This document shows, piece by piece, positions 10,572 through 21,159 of a stretch of 42,796 bases of DNA. The DNA is taken from positions 1 to 42,796 of the forward strand of contig JAIVFJ010000423.1 of NCBI GenBank assembly GCA_025765615.1, written 5' to 3'. The number at the start of each line of letters is the position of its first letter. Position 1 is the stretch's first letter. The translations under genes were made by a program, and so were the position numbers. The DNA comes from Zopfochytrium polystomum (Eukaryota; Chytridiomycota; Chytridiomycetes; Chytridiales; Chytridiaceae). Below the pieces are notes generated by a model that was not told the origin of the DNA, did not search any database, and worked only from the letters and a program-made list of their open reading frames with translations.

Positions 10572-10767
10572 AACATTGTTTATTTCAAAAACGCAGATCG
10601 TCTGAGAAAAATTTGTGGAGTCAGTGATGGTCTGGAACTGGCCAGCGCCAACGGACACTTGCCCGTTTTGCAGTGGTGGATAGCGCACAGCTTACCGCCG
10701 AACAGTTCTCAGCACCTCATATCAGTTATGGTTTCGCGGAAGTATTGGATTTCTGGAGGCGAAATCT
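10572..10767 (+). CDS. Ankyrin-like (NGHxxVLxWW) exon fragment
   Basis: The frame opening after the TGA at 10569 reads DRLRKICGVSDGLELASANG followed by HLPVLQWWIAHSLPPNSS. After a one-base slip near 10710 it resumes as YGFAEVLDFWRRN before a perfect GTAAGT donor at 10768. The ASxNGHxxVLxWW ... xGFxEVLDFW arrangement is two consecutive ankyrin-like repeats of the type that forms large families in chytrid genomes (recalled, not searched). The codons around it are AT-neutral. No further repeats were found downstream, so this is a gene fragment or one exon of a gene with long introns. Confidence 0.42.
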
Positions 10768-11380
10768 GTAAGTGAAAGGAAGAAAAAAAACATCCACCAC
10801 GTTAAGTCAGTAAATGATAATAAAAAAAAAGGCTGAAAGAGAGAACAGAGACGACAATACATGTAACCAAAAGTTGGAAAAATAGTTGTTTGGTGTTTCA
10901 AAAAATGAACAAGAATCCTGCAGACAATCCATTGACTGATGGATCTTTGTTGAGAATTTTCATAATTTTGAGGCAATGTTCTCTCCTATCGCTTGTGACA
11001 AGAATTTTTTCTATTTTGGAGGTCCAATTCCTAAATTGTAAAAGTCGTGAATAAATTTCAAGATTCAATCAAAATAAGATTAGAAAGCATAGCCAAATAA
11101 ACATGGAGTAGCGGTTATTCAATTATCAACTCTGTGTCTGGTGGGTTAGCTTGTCGCCAAAAAAAAAAAAGTGAGGCGGGTACTCTGCAAACTCTTCCAC
11201 CCCAAAAAAAAAAAAAAAAAAAAAGAAAAAAAAAATTTTAAATCAAAACGCTACATGAAAACGTAGCCGCGGTTGAGGAGAACTCGGCAAAAATGCCCCT
11301 TGTCCCCTGCAAGCACAAGCTTATAAGTAAAAACGAAAATGTGGAGTAATTAGTGCGTGTGGAGCACCAAAACCAACCCA
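10768..11380. other. AT-rich interval, no gene seen
   Basis: Possible intron and 3' region of the ankyrin-like exon. It contains several A tracts (10785, 10825, 11159, 11204-11235). No splice acceptor followed by a convincing exon was found. Confidence 0.5.
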
Positions 11381-11476
11381 GCCTAATTGGCCTAATTGCC
11401 ACTAATTGACACTAATTGGCTCTAATTGGCACTAATTGGGCACTAATGGGCGCTACTGGGCGTTAATGGGCGCCAA
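11381..11476. repeat. Degenerate CACTAATTGG tandem array
   Basis: About eight units of 10-12 bp with core (C/A)CTAATTGG(C), drifting rightward to CACTAATGGGCG and CGTTAATGGGCG. The gradient from TAATTGG to TAATGGGCG suggests growth at one edge followed by decay. Confidence 0.8.
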
Positions 11477-11590
11477 TAAACTCAAAAGGCGTCTGTCTTT
11501 CTGTCTTTTTTGTCTTTCTGTCTTTCAGTCTCTCTCTTCCACTGTCCTTCTGTCTCTCTCTGTCTCTCGCTCTCTCCCTTTCAATGCCTC

Positions 11591-11629
11591 CAATGCAAAC
11601 AGCGGAAAATTTTTCCGCTGTTTGCATTG
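11591..11629. repeat. 39-bp near-perfect palindrome
   Basis: Arms CAATGCAAACAGCGGAAAA (11591-11609) and its exact reverse complement (11611-11629) are separated by one T. The left arm with its CCT prefix matches 171-196 (one G/A-type difference in CAGTGG versus CAGCGG) and in both places follows a TC-rich tract, so it may be the terminus of a fold-back element. Confidence 0.9.
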
Positions 11630-12748
11630 TTTTTTCTCTCCTCCTCTCCAAATTTTGGGGAAAAATTTCCCGCTCCCATTCGTTGTTCGTTTCGGTCATC
11701 GACTGAGCGGGCTGCCTCGTCGCAACCGCCGCCCGCCGACGCCGACGCCGCCGCCGCTGCCCGCCGCCGCGGCCGACGCCTTCCCCGCCTTCCTCGCCTT
11801 CCCCGCCAACCGCCGCCGCCCATCTGGTTGGGACGGATCACGGAAGGTTCACTTCTGACTCGTATTTCTTTCGTTGACCACCCAGTTTTCCCCGACGTCT
11901 GTCTGGCCCACTCACTACCTTCTGGCGCGGCGGCAGGCGGTCAGGTCTCGGCGGGGGAAGGGGGAGTCGTTGGCGTGAGTACACGGCGGCGGCGGCGGCG
12001 AGCCTGTGGGGGGAGCCAGCGGCCCTTGGTGTGGCGGGGAGTGGCGCTGTTGTAGAGCTTGTTCCTTGCGTCCCCTCAACCCTTGCGCTTTCTTGCTTGC
12101 CAGTTTCGAGAAACATGTCTGGATCGTTGATGTCAATATCGCTGTTTTGCCTTCCAGCTCCGCGACCTGTGTTGACGAACCGCTCCAACGGCAACAGTGA
12201 TGCTGCCGCAAACGGCAGCCAGCAGCAGCAGGAGCAGCTTTGAAAGCCAGGCCCGTTCTCCATCGGCCAGTCCGTCTTTTGTTCAGACAGACAGACAGAT
12301 AGACAGACAGACAGACTCATAGCCCACACACAAATCACCACACCGCAGTCTGTCGCTGTCTCTTTCCCTCTCTCTGTCTCTGTCTGTCTCTTTCCCTCTC
12401 CATCTCTGTCTGTCTCTTTCTCTCTCTCTTACTCTGTCTGTCTCTTCTCTCTTTCTGTCTCACGCTCTCCCTCTCGCACCGTCTATTTCTCTCTTTAGGG
12501 TGAGAGAGCGAGCGTGAGAGAGCGAGAGAGAGAGAGAGACACACACTGTCTGCCTCTCTCGCTCCCTGTCAAACTGTTGTGTGTCTGTCTGTCTGTCTGA
12601 CTCTTCATCAATTTGGAGCGCCTGATTCCTTTTACTCGCTCTCACTCTCTCTCTGTCTCTCTCTCTCCCGCTCCTGTCTGTCAACACAGAAAGTGAGAGA
12701 CAGAGAGAGCGAGAGAGAAAAAGAGTGATTAATACTTTAATGACCAAA
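11630..12748. other. No confident gene; simple repeats
   Basis: A GC-rich block (11690-12240) is open on both strands without a recognisable product. The minus strand has a ERFVNTGRGAGRQNSDIDIN segment followed by RHSPPHQGP in another frame, and the latter resembles RHHSPPHQGP in the minus-strand gene at 22.8 kb. After 12280 come (CAGA)n (12285-12320), TCTGTCTC and GAGAGA tracts. Nothing else is supported. Confidence 0.45.
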
Positions 12749-13045
12749 GTTTTCTGAATCTTCCCAGACGACAATTGACCGGCGAGTAAACAAAAAAAAC
12801 AAAAAAACAAAAAAATACGGAAAGAAAGCACCGTCTCGCGGTGGACCCCAGAGATTGTAAGCATTTGTTTGCAGTGTGTGTGTGTGTGCGAGTGTGAGTG
12901 TGTGTGCGTGTGGAGTGTGTGTGTGTGTGGAGTGTGTGTGTGTGTGGAGTGTGTGTGTGTGTGGAGTGTGTGTGTTTGTGTGCGTGTTCGTTCAGCACGC
13001 GTGTGTGTTTGTTTGTTGCACCGTTTGCGGAAGGAATCAATTATT
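12749..13045. repeat. Dispersed repeat R2, copy 1, with internal (GT)n
   Basis: Blocks in order are CGACAATTGACC(G/A)GCGAGTAAAC, A-rich, TACGGAAAGAA(A/T)GCAC, GTGGACCCCAGAGATTG, AAGCATTTGTTTG, composite (GT)n, TGCGTGTTCGTTC, GTTTGTTG(C)GCCGTTT and GGAAGGAAT. The same blocks recur in order at 39697-39815 and 40235-40470, split there by about 420 bp. This copy ends 75 bp before the ATG of the gene at 13120. Confidence 0.85.
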
Positions 13046-13119
13046 GTCTTTGCCGAAAAAAGTGGCCACTTTCTATCGAATTTTCAATAAATATTTTCAA
13101 TAATTTTATTGTTTTGGCG

Positions 13120-14030
13120 ATGGCCGAGGGAACGGAAATCGACGGCGCACGAACGGGTCTTCGCCTTCCCCCAACCACCAAAACCACTGATACCCGACTG
13201 CCGTTCACATTGAAGTTAGTGCCATCCTTCAAGAATTTTCATGGTCAACACACAAAGAGAGGACACGCTGCTTTGCCAAGGCCAGCCCCAGTGAACGTCA
13301 CAGGCCACTCACTCGTTGACTTCGTGAAAACCCTCTTTGAGACTTTCAAGCACGAAATTGGTCCTGTCGCTCGAGTGATTACTGCACATCCGCTGACTTT
13401 TGAAACAAGGCCAGAGGAGTACGCAGTTCGTCTGAGTGATTCCCCATTTCTTTTCACTTTTGAGAAGGTCGGAACAAATCGAAAACTTTGTTTACCAGCT
13501 CCTGCTGACTCCAGTAAGTAGTGTTCAAGTTCTTGTTGATTGCCACCTAATCAAAAAAAAATGCAAAGGACTTGGAAATCTCACTGCGATGGTGTTGAGC
13601 AAAGGAACTCTCCAATCATGGAATGGGACTGAAGTGGAGTTAATTATTCTCAGACACGGAGATATCAGGTCTTCAAGTGACTGGAATGCTTTCCTTGCAC
13701 AAGTACTGAGTCGAACAAGTCGAGAAGATCGATCGGGAGCGCCAGCAATGGAAACCGTTGAAGAAATTGTTGTGCTACTCAAACGCAAACATCCAACCTT
13801 TAGAGGGAATGTTTCAGTCGCATGTGGAGCAACTTGACCGACTCCAACAACTTGCTGAAGGTGTTCTTGATCAAATCAATAGGTTCCGTAGGATTTTGGA
13901 AGGTCAGCAGCGTGTGCTAGTGACAGTTCTCGCTGTTCATTCACGTCCACGCGAGTCGGGGCTTTCAAGGGACCACCTTGAACTCATAATTGATCGATTG
14001 GATGATGACCACAATGATCTGGACCCTTAA
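13120..14030 (+). CDS. Unrecognised protein with C-terminal coiled coil
   Basis: The ATG at 13120 starts MAEGTEIDGARTGLRLPPTT. Exon 1 runs to 13513 and a 55-bp GT-AG intron (GTAAGT...GCAAAG) rejoins in phase at 13569. The globular part includes HSLVDFVKTLFETFKHEIG, PEEYAVRLSDSPFLFTFEKV and GTEVELIILRHGDIRSSSDW. A frame change near 13710-13720 is needed to reach KIDRERQQWKPLKKLL and the helical FQSHVEQLDRLQQLAEGVL. The protein ends in an acidic DRLDDDHNDLDP and TAA at 14028-14030. Length would be about 285 residues. I recognise no family. The gene converges with the minus-strand gene ending at 14249. Confidence 0.6.
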
Positions 14031-14109
14031 AAACAAGAATAATATCTATTTTGCTCCGTTGTGGTTTCCACCCATTACCAGAAAAAACCAATTTTGAGAG
14101 AGTACACGC

Positions 14110-14170
14110 TGCAGGAGAGAGAGAGATTGAGAGAGAGAGAGAGAGAGAGAGATTGAGAGAGAGAGAGATT
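14110..14170. repeat. (GA)n between convergent genes
   Basis: GAGAGA tract with GATTGAGA interruptions, in the 220-bp space between two convergent stop codons. Confidence 0.9.
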
Positions 14171-14215
14171 CATATAAATTTATATATAAACGTGCATGGT
14201 GCAAACTGCAGAAAC

Positions 14216-14221
14216 TTTATT
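14216..14221 (-). terminator. AATAAA polyadenylation signal
   Basis: On the minus strand AATAAA lies about 28 nt after the TAA stop at 14249-14251, in a usual position for mRNA 3'-end formation of the minus-strand gene. It supports that strand as the transcribed one here. Confidence 0.6.
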
Positions 14222-14248
14222 CAAACGTCCTTAACTCACTTAACTCAC

Positions 14249-15654
14249 TTAGTTCCCATAACAACCAGCAAAGTCAGTGCGAAATGCTTCAGTTGGATCA
14301 AACTGGCCCTCCTTATAACCACACTTTGTGAAAATAGCTTCCATAGAATAGTCTTTAAACTCACTAAGGACAGACTCAACGAAACCAAGAAGCCCTTGTG
14401 CTTCCCAGAATGGCATTCGATGGCTTCTCCTTGGGCAGTATCCTGACAGCTTCGTGACTGCTCTACTGGCTGGAGGAGAAGAAGTCACAAAACTTGCTGT
14501 CGCCCTTGCACAATTCGCTCACGAGCGCCCATATGTTGTGGAGAATGCCTTTGTGCATGTTCCCTATGTAAAGCCAACAAATTTTTTGAGAGACGTTCTA
14601 GAGATTCTCTTGTCAAGGATTTAAGAACTTGGACACAGGAAGTGAAAACCTTGAAGAATGAAGTGAGAAAGTGAAAAGGGGCAGGCAGTGGGGGGGGGGG
14701 GGGGGGGGGGGGGGACGAAACTGACAACAGAATAAACTGACAGGGAGGGGGAATGGGGGGGATACGGAGAAGATCGAATGACGTGCATGCCAGAATGAAT
14801 GAAACGTTCCAACAAAGCACACGCAGGGTGAGAGACACAAGAAGAAAAGAAAAAAAAACAGCCACAATGCCACCCAGCCGCTGTTTTTCGTGCAAATCTC
14901 GGAGACGTCGTTTTTCGTGCAGTACATCGTCCTTACGCTCAACGAGCCTTATGTTTTGGACGTTCATCTTGGCTGTTCGCTCATCAATCAGCTGCGAGAC
15001 AAACACCTCATCCAAATTGCGGACGACACGCGCGTGCGTCATAATGGTGTCCAGTTCTCGCTCTTGATTCCCATCACCCCTGCGCCCAGCCATTCCAGGG
15101 CTAACTCCCCGCCGACCGGCCAGCAGTGTACCGCCCTCAGGCGTACGCGCGAACGCTGCATCAACGGTGGCTTTCCCAGTTTCGTCCACAGTCACGGGAG
15201 CCAGTGCGACCAGGCTGCGGAACTGTTCACCATCGACACTCCTGCGATTCCGCGCCGCTTTACGCGTCACTGCCTCAGCCGTTGCACGCAACGAATCGCC
15301 GATCAGAATGAAGGAGCCTTGCCGGCTGACCATCGCGAGCGGCCCGCTACTACCACCAACAGACGAACCCGTTGCAAGGAGGCTGACTTCGCCGCCAACG
15401 GGGCTGGAAGAACGTCCCTGATGACTGCTCTCCAGGTGTGGTTGGCTAGTATGAAGAAGAGTCGGTCGCTCCAGTAGTCTGGGAGTGGATTGGCTGAGAG
15501 AAACAGCGCTAGACGCTAGACGCGGTTGCAATCCCGTCCCACGAGAGCGACAAGATTCACGATCCTCGGGGCTTTCCCTGTTTTCGCCGTAATTTTCAAA
15601 GCGGCCGTCCGAGCCCAGCATGTCTTCAATCTCGCCCTCTTGTTCCGACTCCAT
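14249..15654 (-). CDS. Unrecognised Ser-rich, helical protein
   Basis: The ATG at 15654-15652 starts MESEQEGEIEDMLGSDGRFE. A Ser/Thr-rich region follows (QPHLESSHQGRSSSP; GSFILIGDSLRATAEAVTRK), then TRTPEG-type linkers, then a charged helix (ARVVRNLDEVFVSQLIDER; NIRLVERKDDVLHEKRRL). An intron seems to start near 14874 (G|GTGGCA) and end near 14640. The last part (ESLERLSKNLLALHREHAQR) leads, after a frame change near 14490, to FWEAQGLLGFVESVLSEFKD and EGQFDPTEAFRTDFAGCYGN, TAA, with AATAAA downstream. A 20-nt G run at 14690-14710 lies in the intron. The product is not recognised. The final exon boundary is uncertain because the plus strand is also open there. Confidence 0.58.
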
Positions 15655-15734
15655 TCCACCGTCTCCCCTCGTCGTCCCGCTCTTTCTTCTCCTCAGTGAC
15701 GCGCATATTTTTAGAAAGATTTCTGAAAAGGGAG

Positions 15735-15796
15735 CGAGAGACAGAGTGAGAGAGAGCGAGAGAGAGAGGGAGAGAAGAGAGACGAGCGAGAGAGAG

Positions 15797-15832
<36 letters not shown>

Positions 15833-15856
15833 AGCGCGAGAGAGAGAGAGAGAGGA

Positions 15857-15897
<41 letters not shown>

Positions 15898-15910
15898 CGA
15901 GAGAGATGAG
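15735..15910. repeat. (GA)n tract upstream of the minus-strand ATG
   Basis: GAGAGA tract with GAGC/GGAG interruptions, about 80 bp upstream of the start at 15654. It is (TC)n on the transcribed strand, matching the layout at 8589 and 4236. Confidence 0.95.
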
Positions 15911-16066
15911 AGAGCGAAAGAACGGAAGGGAACAGAATGAGCAGAAAAATGGAGCGCGGACAACCCGGACAACAAAAAGAAAAAAAAAGGGCAAAAACAC
16001 AAGCCAACAAAGTTCATTGTCACGTTCTCGCTCGACACAGTGGCGTCATTTAGCCTGAAACAGCCG

Positions 16067-16166
16067 AGCGAAAAGAAAAAGAAAAAGAAAAGACAAGGAA
16101 AGAAAAAGAAAAGAAAAAGAAAGAAAAGAAAAGAAAAGAAAAGAAAGAAAGAAAGAAAGAAAGGAA
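16067..16166. repeat. Polypurine (GAAAA)n/(GAAA)n tract
   Basis: About 100 nt of pure A/G, mostly GAAAA and GAAAG units ending in (GAAA)n. A mirror-symmetric purine tract of this length can adopt triplex (H-DNA) structure. It sits between the divergently placed minus gene start at 15654 and the plus-strand coding segment from 16205. Confidence 0.9.
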
Positions 16167-16204
16167 AAACAGATGATGAAAACTCACCGCCACCGCACGC
16201 ACGC

Positions 16205-17138
16205 ACGCGGTCCGCCAGCCAGTAGTTCACCTACTACATCCGGCCCAACGACTGCTTCATCCGCATCGCCCTGCCTCCTCACACACCAACACCGTCGCGG
16301 ATGTCAAGGTCGTCGTCATGCATGCACGTCAACTCGGACACAGTCGCGCACGACCTCACCATCGACACCACCACCATCACCACCACGACAAAGAATCGCC
16401 TTCCCTTCCAACAACCACCACCATCGCAAGAACCCCGACCCTAGGTAACGAGCAATGATAATGGCGATGATGATGATGATGAACCCACCAACACTCTAAT
16501 CCGCCCGCTGATGACCTGATGACGCGACGACCCTCCCTCTCCTTCTTCCCCGCCCAATCATTCCTGCGTCGTGTGCGCGAGTTCATCGCACAGAGGATCC
16601 CCGTTTGCGTGCTGCCAAAGGCGATGGGTGGTGGATCGTGGCGCGCTCCTCTGCTTGGCCAGCCACATCACGCACGAGAAGGGGGCAGGGTGGATCGTGG
16701 CGCACCAAATCGCCACACACCTGGCCGGCCCACATCGCGTGCTCCCCTTACACGAAGAACTAACTGGGACTCATTCCTTTTTTCACCCCCGCTTTCTTTC
16801 AACCCCTCTCATATCCAGTTCGTTGTTTCATCCTGCTCGTTCCAGAGTGTTCGAATGCTCCCGGCTCAGTGCCATGCTCGCCAGTGTGCCCGGCCCGCAG
16901 CCCGGTACAGCAAGCTGATTTCCAGCACCATTCCGCACGCGGAATACAGCAATCCAGAACACGAGGTCGGGCTGCGGCTCGTCTGGGCAGGGTTCGCCTT
17001 TTTTTTTCTTCCTTTTTTTTTTTCCTTTTTTTTTCTTCCCAGTTTGAGCTCTTCCAGATTCTCCACGAAACCCACGAAACACTAATGAGTTTGCTCTTGG
17101 GAAGGTTGTTGGATAGAGGGGGTGTGACGCAGCTGTAG
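16205..17138 (+). CDS. Unrecognised gene; 3' part lies in the duplication
   Basis: At 16228-16290 a frame reads TYYIRPNDCFIRIALPPH. It continues by one-base slips into TNTVADVKVVVMH and VNSDTVAHDLTID, a beta-sheet-like pattern. Later pieces are VREFIAQRI (about 16575) and YSKLISSTI (about 16906). A final exon after a long T-rich tract and CCCAG (17043-17138) reads FELFQILHETHETLMSLLLG then RLLDRGGVTQL and TAG. The last exon is repeated almost exactly at 21160-21255. I do not recognise the protein, and the number of frame breaks makes intactness doubtful. Confidence 0.38.
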
Positions 17139-17517
17139 ACGGGACGCTCGCACAGGCTTTTCAGTGTGATACGTTAAGGGCCTGTGGGACGACTTGAAAG
17201 TTGCAGCGTGCATCTCCTTTGTCTGCCTCCTCCCCCATCTGCAATTCTCATGCTGTGACTCGTTGGGCTAGGGGAGGGGAGGGGTCCCTTATCGTTGATT
17301 GGACACGTACTCGCCACCCACTCACTTTTTCTCTTCACCCAAGATGAAAGTTCAGCCTGCGCACCCTTCCAACTCCCATTAGAACATTAGGACAAGCTCG
17401 ACTGCAATGCGACAGGTGCGTTTGCCCGCCTACCCACTCACCCACTGTAGGGGACCCCGCAGCGGTGTGATTGTTGCCGTCATCGTCTTTCTCATGCTTT
17501 TGTCCACTTCACTCAGG
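16370..17517. repeat. Segmental direct duplication, copy 1
   Basis: Matches 20297-21635 in the same orientation. The right ~475 bp (17043-17517 versus 21160-21635) are nearly identical. The left part (16370-16980) is diverged, with indels and an extra segment in copy 2. The block carries a last exon with TAG, about 205 bp of intergenic DNA, an ATG exon and an intron, and it ends at the AG of a splice acceptor (TTCACTCAG). Here the ATG exon (17344) is broken by TAG at 17380-17382, where copy 2 has CAG. Confidence 0.9.
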
Positions 17518-20254
17518 CGCCGCTCCGTGAACCACGGGCTCGGCGGCCGTGACGATGACGACATCGGCGCCAGCTTCAGCGAATCCGCGTCGGGCGATGG
17601 CAGCGGAGGCCGAGGCCGAAGCGGTAGCCCCGTCGTCGCAGCCGCCGCAGTCGCCGCGGCCGCCATCGCTTTGGCTCCTGCTGTCCCGCCGCTCACCCCA
17701 CCCCCGCCCCGCGCCGTCCGCTCCGAGTCCGCCACGTCCGCAGGCGCGGACTGCTACTCGGACGACTCGTTCGACTCGATCGACGTCGACCAGGTCCCCG
17801 CCGCCGCCGCCCCCTCCGTCGGCGCAGCACTCGTCGTCGGCACATCAAGCCCGTCTGGGGCACTGTCGTTGTCGTCGGCGCCACCGGCGCTGAACTCTCC
17901 GCTGGGTGTTGTTGCGGAAGAGCGAGGCCCTGCCGCGGTGGGCCTTGTCGACGACGATTACGCTGACTACAGCTCGGCGGCGGCGGCGGCGGCTGTGGCG
18001 CGGTCCGAGTCGGTCGTCGAGTCGTCGCTGGCGGAGCTGGCCGACACCACCGAGGTCGACCAGCGCAGGTTCTTTGAGGATTTGGAGAGAGTCGGCGGGC
18101 CGCACGGTGCTTCGGACTTTGTCGAGGATGAAGGTGAGTTTCTGCTGCGAACTTCGATGCATGTTCGCATCAACCTGATCCAATAAGCAACACCCCACCC
18201 CACCTCCTCCTGCCAGATGAAAAACGCGAGGATGCCCTCCTGCTGGCGACTGCGGACAGGCTGGTCGCAGAGGCGGCTTTGTCGCCTATTCAAGCGACGG
18301 ACGTGAGTGTCGGCACCGCGTCGTCGTTGGCGTTCCACGATGCCCCTACAATTGCAGAGATCATCGGGGCCAGCCTGGGCCTTGGCGAAGCAAAGGTTCC
18401 GCAATTCGCCCCGGGGCCTCCCGCAATCAACGCCGCCGCCGCCGCCGCCGCCGCCGACGGCGGCGCGCTTCCGGCTTTCAATTTGAGCGCCGCAAAGTCG
18501 CTCGTCCAACCCGAAGAGGAGCAGCCGCAGCCGGCGCAAGTGTTTCGGACGTTTTCGGACTACATGGACGAGCTGATGGGCGCCGCCGGTGCGTCGCGGT
18601 CGCTGGGGGCCACGTCGGCGCCCCACGAGGCCGACGGCGGCGGCGGAATGCCGAAATCTGCTATCCGGCACCACCAGCAGCCACTCTCAAACCTCCCTGT
18701 TCCTTCTCCGCGCGCAAGTTCGAGCCGAGCACCACCGCCGCTTCCTCAGAGCAGGCGCGCCGGTGCGTCACCGCCACACACCACCGACGATCGAAAGCTG
18801 CCACTGTCGTCGGTTGCTGCGAAAAAAGAGATGGCTCTGAAGCGGGCCAACACGGCGCGCAGAGGCGCGGCGTCGCCCACGCGCGCGGGGAAGGCGGCGC
18901 GCGCTCCTGCATCTGCGGCAGCTGCGGCGGCGGGGGTGGCTTCCCGCCGCAGAGACGACATCGTATCGGCGCCACCAGCCACGAGGCCGTCGCCGTCCGC
19001 GCGCCAAACCGACGGCGGCGGCGGCGGCGGCGCACGCGGGCCGAGGAAACCGTCCGTCAGCCCCGCGCGCCGGTCGCTGCCGCCGCCTGCCGCCGGAACA
19101 AAGTCGGCGGACGGTCCCATCCTGCTGCAGCCGTCGCCGCCTCGCGGTGGGGCGGGTGGTGGGGGTGGCGGCTTGCGCGCAAAGTCGGCTTCGCCGCACG
19201 GGCGACTCGCTACCGCGACTGCCGCGTCGCCAGCGCGCGCGGCGGCCGTTGCATGGTCACACCCACCGTTCACCGCAGCCGAGCCCGACCCTGCCGCTGC
19301 CGTAGCCGTCGCCGCCGCCGAGCTCGCGGACCTCCGCTCGTCGCTGGCGTCGGCGCGCGCCGAGAACGCGCGGCTGCGGGAGCAGCTGGTAGCGACGGAG
19401 GCCGAGCGCGACCGGTACCGTGCCGACGTGGTGGCGCTGGAGACGCTGCGCGCCGCGCTGCAGGACGAGGTTGCAAAGGCGGCTGTGGAGCGCGAGGAGC
19501 GCGAGATGCAGATGCGCGGGAGGTTGTTGGCGACGGGCGGGGCGGGGGGCGGCTTGGCGTCCAAGGAGGAGGTCGAGAGGGTTATGAAAGAGGTCGAGGA
19601 GCAGGAGGTGTTGATCAAGGGCGTGAGTGGTCTTGTTTTCTTGGTGTTTTTTTTCTTTCTTCTACGCCGCGCCGGGGATGGGTTTGAGGAACGTGATGGA
19701 GGAACCTGCGTCACAATCCTCGCGTCGCATCCCCGACTATATTTTTATCTAGTCAGCTGCTCACTAACGCGCCTACGCACCCCCACCCTTCCAACTCCTC
19801 GCTCTCGCTTGTCACAAAAAAAGTATCAAACGGAAAACGAAAAGCTCGTCGGCGAGACAAGGCATCTCCGCAGCCAGCTGCTGGAAACCAGCCAAAAATC
19901 CAAGCTCCGGATCGAGGCGCTGATGCGCGACATTGCCGCGCTCAAAGCCCACCAGCACGGTCCTGGCGGCGGTGGCGGCGGCGGCAGCAGCGGGAGCGGT
20001 GGTGGAGTGGGCGTCGGTGTCGGTGTTGGCATGGGCGTCGGCGTGGGCGGCGCGATCGGGATGATGGGTGTCGGCGGGATTGGAGCCGGAGACGCCGCGG
20101 CGCGCATCGAGCACCTCGAAGCCAGCCTCGAGACGGCGCGGCGCGACGCGGACGCGGAGCGTGCGCAGCTCGAGGGCGAAATTGCCAAGCTCGCCACACA
20201 ACCCGCAACCACAGCAACCACCCACGACGCCATCGACCGTGAATTTCAACAAAA
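17518..20254 (+). CDS. Coiled-coil protein, possibly CEP162-like
   Basis: Exons are about 17518-18133, 18217-19622 and 19824-20254, with GT-AG introns and matching phases. The first exon is Asp/Ser/Ala-rich (DDDDIGASFSESASGDG; SDDSFDSIDVDQVP). A long disordered middle is rich in Ala, Gly, Pro and Arg. From about 19270 a heptad-rich coiled coil begins (RSSLASARAENARLREQLVA). Across the second intron it reads VEEQEVLIKG|YQTENEKLVGE, then RHLRSQLLETSQKSKLRIEA. The EQExLIKGYQxENEKL block is what I recall from the C-terminal coiled coil of CEP162/QN1, a centriole-transition-zone protein needed for cilia. Only this short block supports the name. The start is unclear: the in-frame upstream ATG exon carries a stop. 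After 20254 the frame runs into the second duplication copy (His/Thr-rich tail, stop near 20381), so the 3' end may be truncated. Confidence 0.5.
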
Positions 20255-20401
20255 ACTCACCAACCACCACCACACCAACCACCCAACCCGCCACCACGCC
20301 GCCATCGCCTTCCCTTCCAACAACCACCACCACCATCGCAAATGCCGCGCGTCACTGCCCCAGAACCCCAACCTTAGGTAAGGAGCAATCGTAATGACGG
20401 C

Positions 20402-20427
20402 GACGATGATGATGATGATGATGATGT

Positions 20428-20484
<57 letters not shown>

Positions 20485-20485
20485 T
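20402..20485. repeat. (GAT)n / (GACGAT)n array
   Basis: GATGATGAT followed by about ten GACGAT hexamers. The corresponding place in copy 1 of the duplication (about 16457-16483) has only a few units, so the array expanded after or differed at duplication. Confidence 0.9.
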
Positions 20486-21159
20486 GAACCCACCAACGCT
20501 CTCCTCCCCCTGCCCGCTGATGATGACCTGATGACGCGACGTATCATTCCTGCATTGCATGCGCGAGTTCATCGTGCAGAGGATTACGATCCTCCCCATT
20601 TGTGTGCTGGTGAAGGCGATGTGCGGTGGTACGGTGATGGTGGGCCGCCCCAACACCAGGTGGGCTCGGGATCGTGCCGCGCCAAATCGCAACACCCTCT
20701 TTGCTTGGTCGGCCCAAATCGCGTGCTCCCCAACGCAAGGTTGCCCTTTCCTTCCCCTGAAAACCGCCACCCCCCATTCCCAATCGGGCATTCTCGATGC
20801 CCCCATGCTCTGCAGATGTCCCCATATGTCCCTCCCCCTCCCCATCCCTCCCCGATCCCCATTCGTGCCCCCTTCCTGATCGATTCCCGAGGACAACACT
20901 CCCAACCCACACAAAGAACTAACTGGGACTCATTCCTTTCTTCACCCCCCTCAATGTCATCCTGCCTTTCCAGAGCGTGCGAATGCTTCCGCCTCCGCCT
21001 CGACGCCGTGCTTGCCAGCGTGCCCGGCCCGCAGCCTGGTACAGCAAGCTGATTTCCAGCACCATTGCGCGCACGGAGTGTTCTGGGTCGGGCCGCAGCT
21101 CGTCTGGGCAAGTTCGCCTTTTTTTTTTTTCTATTTTTTTTTTTTTTTCTTCTTCCCAG

